A stretch of DNA of 64,000 nt from Arthrobacter liuii (GTDB lineage: Bacteria > Actinomycetota > Actinomycetes > Actinomycetales > Micrococcaceae). The notes below the pieces were generated by a model. That model made no database searches. It saw only the letters and a program-made list of their open reading frames with translations, and was not told the origin of the DNA. The translations under genes and the position numbers were made by a program. Below, piece after piece: positions 59,767-64,000 of the stretch (position 1 is the first letter of the stretch; every line of letters starts with the position of its first letter). Location of the stretch: NCBI RefSeq assembly GCF_014639275.1, contig NZ_BMFW01000022.1, positions 1-64,000 on the forward strand, given 5' to 3'.

Positions 59767-61374
59767 TTGGAACCCAGCAAGAGTATTGATTCAAGCGGCA
59801 TGGACGAATTCGGCTACACCCAGACGCTGGATCGAAGCATTGGCAAGTTTGCCAGCTTCGCAGCAGGTGTCAGCTACATCTCCATCCTCACCGGTGTTTT
59901 CCAGCTGTTCTACTTTGGCTTTTCCATGGCCGGCCCGGCGTATGCCTGGTCCTGGCCCATCGTGTTCGTCGGCCAGCTGATGGTGGCCCTCTGTTTCGCC
60001 GAACTGGCAGGCCGCTACCCCGTGGCAGGCTCGGTCTACAACTGGGCCAAGCGGCTGTCCTCCGGAACCTCATCCTGGCTGGCCGGCTGGCTGCTGCTGC
60101 TGTCCTCCATCATGGCGCTGGGCTCCGTGGCGCTGGCCCTGCAGATCACCCTCCCCCAGCTCTGGTCCGGCTTCCAGTTCGTCGGTGACGGCACGGGCCC
60201 GTACGACTTCGCCATGAACGGCGTGGTCCTGGCCACCATCATGATCACCATCTCCACCCTCATCAACGCGTTCGGCGTGAAGCTGATGACCAGAATCAAC
60301 AGCATCGGCGTCTTCGTGGAGCTCATCGCCGCCGTCCTGCTGATCCTGGCACTGGGCTGGCACGTGGTCCGCGGACCGGAGGTCTTCTTCCAGACCAACG
60401 GCTTCGGCGAAGGCAAGGACCTGGGCTTCTTCGGCGTCTTCCTGATCGGCGCCATGGCCTCCGGCTACGTCATGTACGGCTTCGACACCGCCAGCTCCCT
60501 CGGCGAGGAAACCAAGGATCCCAAGAAGACCGCTCCCAAGGCCGTTCTGCGCGCCGTCACGGCATCATTCCTGCTGGGCGGGGGAATCCTGCTGTTCGGC
60601 ATCCTGGCCGCACCGGACCTTGAAGACCCCCAGATCGGCTCCCCCGACGGCGGCCTGCAGCACATCGTGCTCTCCGTCCTGGGCGGACCGTTCGGCAAGG
60701 CCTTCCTGGCCTGCATCGTGGTGGCCGTGGTGGTCTGCACCCTGGCAGTGCACGCCGCCGCCATCCGGATGATGTTCGCCATGGCACGGGACAACAACCT
60801 GCCCTTCAGCCGGCAGCTGAGCAAGGTGGACCCGGTCCGCCGCACCCCCACGGTCGCTGCCATTGTCATTGGCGTCCTGGCCGTTCTGCCGCTCCTGGTC
60901 AATGTCACGCAGCCGGCCATCTTCACCATCCTGTCCAGCATCAGCATCGTGCTGATCTACCTGTCCTACCTCCTGGTCACGGTCCCCCTGCTGCGCAAGC
61001 GGCTGGCCGGCAAGTGGCCACTCGTCGCTGACGATTCCGAACCCGGGTTCTCGATGGGCAAGTGGGGGCTTCCCGTGAACATCCTCGCCGTCCTCTGGGG
61101 CGCGGCCATGACCGTGAACCTGGTGTGGCCGCGCCCCGAGATCTACAACTCCGTGCCGCCCTTCGAGTGGTACCTGCAGTGGGGCGGCGTGCTGTTCGTG
61201 GCCGTGGTAGTCATTGGCGGGACCCTGCTCTACCGCCTGAAGATCCGGCACCAGACAGGGGTGCTGGCCGAGCATGCCGCGGCCGTCGCCGCGCACCCGT
61301 CGTCCAACGACCCGCGCTACGACGCGCCGGAGGACGCTGTACCGGCCAACGCGGTCCTTGCAACCGAGGGCTAG
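59767..61374 (+). CDS. APC-family permease, probably for choline/amine uptake
   Basis: A 535-residue, 12-helix permease starting at TTG 59767 after TAGGAG with 6-7 bases between. FASFAAGVSYISILTGVFQLFYFGFSMAGPAYAWSWPIVFVGQ and YGFDTASSLGEETKDPKKTAPKAV identify the amino-acid/choline transporter (ACT/BAT-like) branch of the APC superfamily. It is the third gene after betB-betA, so choline or a related amine is the likely substrate, by context. Ends at a good terminator. Confidence 0.85.
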   Translation: MEPSKSIDSSGMDEFGYTQTLDRSIGKFASFAAGVSYISILTGVFQLFYFGFSMAGPAYAWSWPIVFVGQLMVALCFAELAGRYPVAGSVYNWAKRLSSGTSSWLAGWLLLLSSIMALGSVALALQITLPQLWSGFQFVGDGTGPYDFAMNGVVLATIMITISTLINAFGVKLMTRINSIGVFVELIAAVLLILALGWHVVRGPEVFFQTNGFGEGKDLGFFGVFLIGAMASGYVMYGFDTASSLGEETKDPKKTAPKAVLRAVTASFLLGGGILLFGILAAPDLEDPQIGSPDGGLQHIVLSVLGGPFGKAFLACIVVAVVVCTLAVHAAAIRMMFAMARDNNLPFSRQLSKVDPVRRTPTVAAIVIGVLAVLPLLVNVTQPAIFTILSSISIVLIYLSYLLVTVPLLRKRLAGKWPLVADDSEPGFSMGKWGLPVNILAVLWGAAMTVNLVWPRPEIYNSVPPFEWYLQWGGVLFVAVVVIGGTLLYRLKIRHQTGVLAEHAAAVAAHPSSNDPRYDAPEDAVPANAVLATEG

Positions 61375-61390
61375 CAACACCACAGCAGAA

Positions 61391-61436
61391 GGGGTCGACG
61401 GAGGCAATCACTTGAGTGCCGCCGTCGACCCTTTTT
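61391..61436 (+). terminator. Rho-independent terminator of the bet operon
   Basis: GGGTCGACGG (61392-61401) pairs with CCGTCGACCC (61422-61431), further closed by GGC/GCC, followed by TTTTT at 61432-61436. Confidence 0.88.
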
Positions 61437-61526
61437 GCGTTGCCGGGAACGTGCGCATGTTGAGGGCCCGCGTCACACAACGGAACGGCCATCGGCTCCG
61501 GACCGGCCACGCCCTACCCTTGACAG

Positions 61527-62096
61527 GTGACATTGACTAAGATCCGCACCGCCGCCGCGAGCTCCCTCGCCGCCGCCGGCCTCCTGCTTACCCTCGCCGC
61601 CTGTTCCACACCGGCCGCCAACCAGCCAAGCTCCTCGGCCCCTGCCTCTTCCGCAACAGCTTCGTCGAGCGCCAGCGCCGCTTCAACCTCTGCCGGCGCC
61701 TGCTCCGGCGTGAAGGTCATCGTCGATTCGGGCGCCCTGAAGCAGTCCGCCGCCGACACCTCCTCCTGCGTGCCCGCGGACGGACCCACTCTGGCATCGG
61801 ACGTGCTGGGCAAAGCCAACGTGAAGATCGAGGGCACCGCCAAGTACCCCACGAGCTTCGCGTGCCGCGTCAACGGCGTGCCGGCCGCGGACTTCGACAT
61901 CAAGCACAAGGGCGGCACTACCCGCGAAGCGTGCGATGACAAGAACACGGTTTCTTATTGGGCTCTCTGGGTGAAGCCCGCCGCCGGCACATGGGCCTAC
62001 GCGCAGGAAGGCCTGGACAGCCTCAAGCTCAGCCCCGGTGAGAGCCTTGAACTGCTCTACACCGTGGACAACGAACCGGCAGCACCCGCGTCATGA
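61527..62096 (+). CDS. DUF4430-like lipoprotein coupled to an ECF transporter
   Basis: A 189-residue protein from GTG 61527. The signal peptide ends in LAAC (Cys26), followed by a Ser/Ala linker to about 58. The rest has the transcobalamin C-terminal-like (DUF4430/SCO2322-type) pattern: FACRVNGVPA, then YWALWVKPAAGTWAYAQEGL and PGESLELLY, with paired cysteines. Its stop overlaps the start of the EcfT-EcfA fusion gene (ATGA 62093-62096). It probably sits on the outer face of the membrane as a ligand-capturing partner of that transporter; the ligand is not determined. Confidence 0.8.
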   Translation: MTLTKIRTAAASSLAAAGLLLTLAACSTPAANQPSSSAPASSATASSSASAASTSAGACSGVKVIVDSGALKQSAADTSSCVPADGPTLASDVLGKANVKIEGTAKYPTSFACRVNGVPAADFDIKHKGGTTREACDDKNTVSYWALWVKPAAGTWAYAQEGLDSLKLSPGESLELLYTVDNEPAAPAS

Positions 62097-64000
62097 CCTT
62101 CCGGCCCGCGCCGTTGCGCGCAGCGGCGGTTCTCGCCGCTGTGTTCATCGCGGCGCGGGTCATTTACCGGGTCCTTTTCAATGGGACCGGCACCGGCGGT
62201 CCGGTCCTGATCGACCTGCCGGCACTGCGGCTTCCCGCCCCGTACGCCCACGTGGTGTTCCTGGGTCCAGTCACTGGCCCGGGCCTATGGGCGGCGGTCC
62301 TGTCCGCCCTGCCGATTGCACTCACCATCGTGGGGTTCGGCCTGCTCAATGCCTGGGTGGATGTTTCCCGTGGCTTCGTCCGCCTGGCCCGGGGCGGTCC
62401 CCTGCAGGGCGTGGCCCGCATGCTGGTGGTGGCATGGGCGGCGCTCCCGGCATTGTCCGACGCTGTGGCCTCGGTACGCCTGGCGTTCCGGTTGCGGGGC
62501 GAACGCTTTGGACCCCGAGCCCTGGTGCCCGTGCTTGAGCGCACGCTGGAGCACGCCGGCAGGGTTGCCGCGGCCCTGGAACTGCGCGGCTTCGGTTCCC
62601 GGGCCGGGCACCAGCGAGGGCTCGACGGCGAGGCCCCGCTCCTGGCCCGGGACGCAGGGTTCCGCATCGCCGACACCTGCATCAGGGTTGGCGGGTTCGC
62701 GCCGCCGGCCGGGTCCGTCGCGGTGATCACCGGGCCGACAGGCTCGGGCAAATCCACCATCCTGCGCGGGCTCGCGGGCCTCCTTTCGCACGTTGACGGT
62801 GGGGAGGTTTCCGGCATGGTGCGCGTGGCCGGGGCGGACCGTGCCGGTGCGCCGCCGCGCGATACCGCGTGCACGGTCGGCGTCGTTCTCCAGAATCCGC
62901 GCGCCGCGTTCGCCACTACCCGGGTCCGGGACGAGATCGGGCTCGCGCTTGAGCTCCGCGGCATGCCCTCTGCCGCCGCGAAAACCCGGGTGCTGGCAGT
63001 GGCGGAGCGGATAGGGGTCACCGCGCTGCTGGACCGGGACGCCAGCACCCTCTCGGCAGGTGAGGCCACGCTCGTTGCCATCGCGGCCGCCGTCGTGGAC
63101 CATCCGAAGCTGCTTCTGGTGGATGAGCCCCTCGCCGACCTTGACGTCTCAGCACGCGGGCGGGTCATCAGCGTGATCCACGCCCTCGCCCGCGACGACG
63201 GCGTCTGCATCATCGTGGCGGAGCACCGGGCCGAGGCGCTCGTCCCCATCGCCGACTCCTGGTGGACCATCGACGGCGGCGCGCTGGTCCCGGGTGCCGC
63301 ACCGACACCCTCGGCTTCGGCTGCCGTTCGTGCGGCGCCGGTTCCAGCGAACGGGCAGGCGCCCGTCCTGACCGCCACCAAGCTTGCCGTGAGCCTCAAG
63401 GGCACGCCGCTGGTCCGCGACGCCTCCTTGGCCTTGCACCGCGGTGAAGTGGTGGCGTTGGTGGGACCGAACGGGGCCGGCAAGTCGTCACTGCTGGTGG
63501 CGCTCGCCCTCGGTGAAGGCAAGGGGGGCGGAGGCAAGGGCGGCGAGGGAACGGCTGATGCGGGAACGCTCGACGGCGGCCGCGTCGCCTTGGTCCCGGA
63601 CGGCTCGGACGATCTCTTCACCTGGGATACGGTTGCGGCTGAGCTCCGGGCCGCCGAACGGCGCCTGGCACGGCGGAAGGACGGCAGCGCGCCTCTGCCG
63701 GGCTGGGCCGCGCAACGCCTGGCCCGGCTGCGGGGGGACGTCCGGATTCCCATTGGTCACGAGCATCCCAGGGACCTTTCGGCGGGCGAGCGCAGGATCC
63801 TTGCGATAGCGCTGCAGACCATGGACGATCCCCAGGTCCTCCTGATCGACGAGCCCACCCGCGGACTCGATCCCGCAGCGCGCAGGGCAGTCGCGTCGGC
63901 GCTGCGGGCCGCCGCGGATGCCGGCGCCGCTGTCCTCATCGCCACCCACGACCACGACTTTGCCCGCGGCCTGGGCGCCCGGATCCTCCCGATGCGCGAC
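62093..64000 (+). CDS. ECF transporter fusion: T component plus two ATPase domains (3' end beyond window)
   Basis: A frame of 636 codons open to the window end. Residues 1-190 are a T component (hydrophobic segments near 10-30, 55-90 and 105-120; LELRGFGSR is the coupling motif). ATPase 1 has Walker A GPTGSGKS at 214-221, signature LSAGE at 320-324 and LLLVDEPLADLD. ATPase 2 has Walker A GPNGAGKS at 458-465, signature LSAGE at 562-566 and LLIDEPTRGLDP. All three roles are thus in one chain. ATG 62093 overlaps the lipoprotein stop. An S component is not in view and may follow. Substrate unknown. Confidence 0.9.
   Translation, partial: MTFRPAPLRAAAVLAAVFIAARVIYRVLFNGTGTGGPVLIDLPALRLPAPYAHVVFLGPVTGPGLWAAVLSALPIALTIVGFGLLNAWVDVSRGFVRLARGGPLQGVARMLVVAWAALPALSDAVASVRLAFRLRGERFGPRALVPVLERTLEHAGRVAAALELRGFGSRAGHQRGLDGEAPLLARDAGFRIADTCIRVGGFAPPAGSVAVITGPTGSGKSTILRGLAGLLSHVDGGEVSGMVRVAGADRAGAPPRDTACTVGVVLQNPRAAFATTRVRDEIGLALELRGMPSAAAKTRVLAVAERIGVTALLDRDASTLSAGEATLVAIAAAVVDHPKLLLVDEPLADLDVSARGRVISVIHALARDDGVCIIVAEHRAEALVPIADSWWTIDGGALVPGAAPTPSASAAVRAAPVPANGQAPVLTATKLAVSLKGTPLVRDASLALHRGEVVALVGPNGAGKSSLLVALALGEGKGGGGKGGEGTADAGTLDGGRVALVPDGSDDLFTWDTVAAELRAAERRLARRKDGSAPLPGWAAQRLARLRGDVRIPIGHEHPRDLSAGERRILAIALQTMDDPQVLLIDEPTRGLDPAARRAVASALRAAADAGAAVLIATHDHDFARGLGARILPMRD

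Noticed and set aside
1..64000. CRISPR array, prophage or toxin-antitoxin module
   Set aside because: No regularly spaced short repeats, phage structural genes or paired small toxin/antitoxin frames were seen.

Overview
The window is high-GC DNA (mid-60s percent by eye) with dense gene packing, ATGA stop/start overlaps, AGGAGG-type ribosome sites and frequent GTG/TTG starts. The gene set points to an actinobacterium of the Arthrobacter/Pseudarthrobacter type: a fused MrpA-MrpB antiporter subunit, a mycobacterial-type dCTP deaminase, a mycothiol-dependent isomerase-like protein, and LuxR-LAL control of benzoate genes. The genus is an inference from protein character only.

Layout. 1-0.2 kb: the 3' end of an IS5-type transposase. 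0.2-3.4 kb: a TPP-riboswitch-controlled ECF transporter (ykoC, ykoD, ykoE-like) for thiamin precursor uptake. 4.0-10.5 kb: a complete Mrp Na+/H+ antiporter operon, mrpA(B)CDEFG. 10.7-16.8 kb: a UMF1-type MFS transporter, a TrkA-C/CPA2 cation antiporter pair, dcd, a secreted CAP-domain protein and an SRPBCC protein. 17.0-21.4 kb: tRNA-Gly(CCC), a lysine-rich micro-protein coupled to an alanine dehydrogenase/PNT-family enzyme, an MFS exporter divergent from a LysR regulator, and a zinc-ribbon protein. 21.4-27.8 kb: a proline/amino-acid catabolism group (putA, APC permease, LysR) in which two promoter regions share a 35-bp element. 27.9-34.7 kb: panD, an AEC transporter, a sarcosine-oxidase-like enzyme, an MFS drug exporter with an LLM flavin oxidoreductase, an aldo/keto reductase and a DJ-1/PfpI protein. 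34.8-37.1 kb: a secreted coiled-coil protein of 777 residues. 37.4-53.7 kb: an amino-acid-type binding protein, then the complete benzoate to muconolactone pathway (benABCD, catA, catB, catC) with transporters (benK-like, benE) and regulators (a CatR/BenM-like LysR and a BenR-like LAL regulator). 53.7-55.6 kb: small stress-type genes. 55.7-61.4 kb: a choline/betaine block (TetR, betB, betA, APC permease) with two TetR-type operators. 61.5-64 kb: a DUF4430-like lipoprotein coupled to an EcfT-EcfA-EcfA fusion that runs off the window.

Most notable observations. (1) The whole ben/cat region lies between two 350-bp direct repeats of about 96% identity: the 3' end of the binding-protein gene at 38088-38437 and a truncated pseudogene copy at 53306-53655. 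Recombination between them would remove the entire pathway. (2) BenC carries a C-terminal extension of about 150 residues that reads as an FCD ligand-binding domain (as in GntR regulators) with no helix-turn-helix. (3) A shared 35-bp element appears to define a small LysR regulon at putA and the permease. (4) The Shine-Dalgarno sequence below the TPP aptamer is locked in its own hairpin. (5) Two small genes (about 3.55 and 54.33 kb) each look one base short inside G-rich runs.
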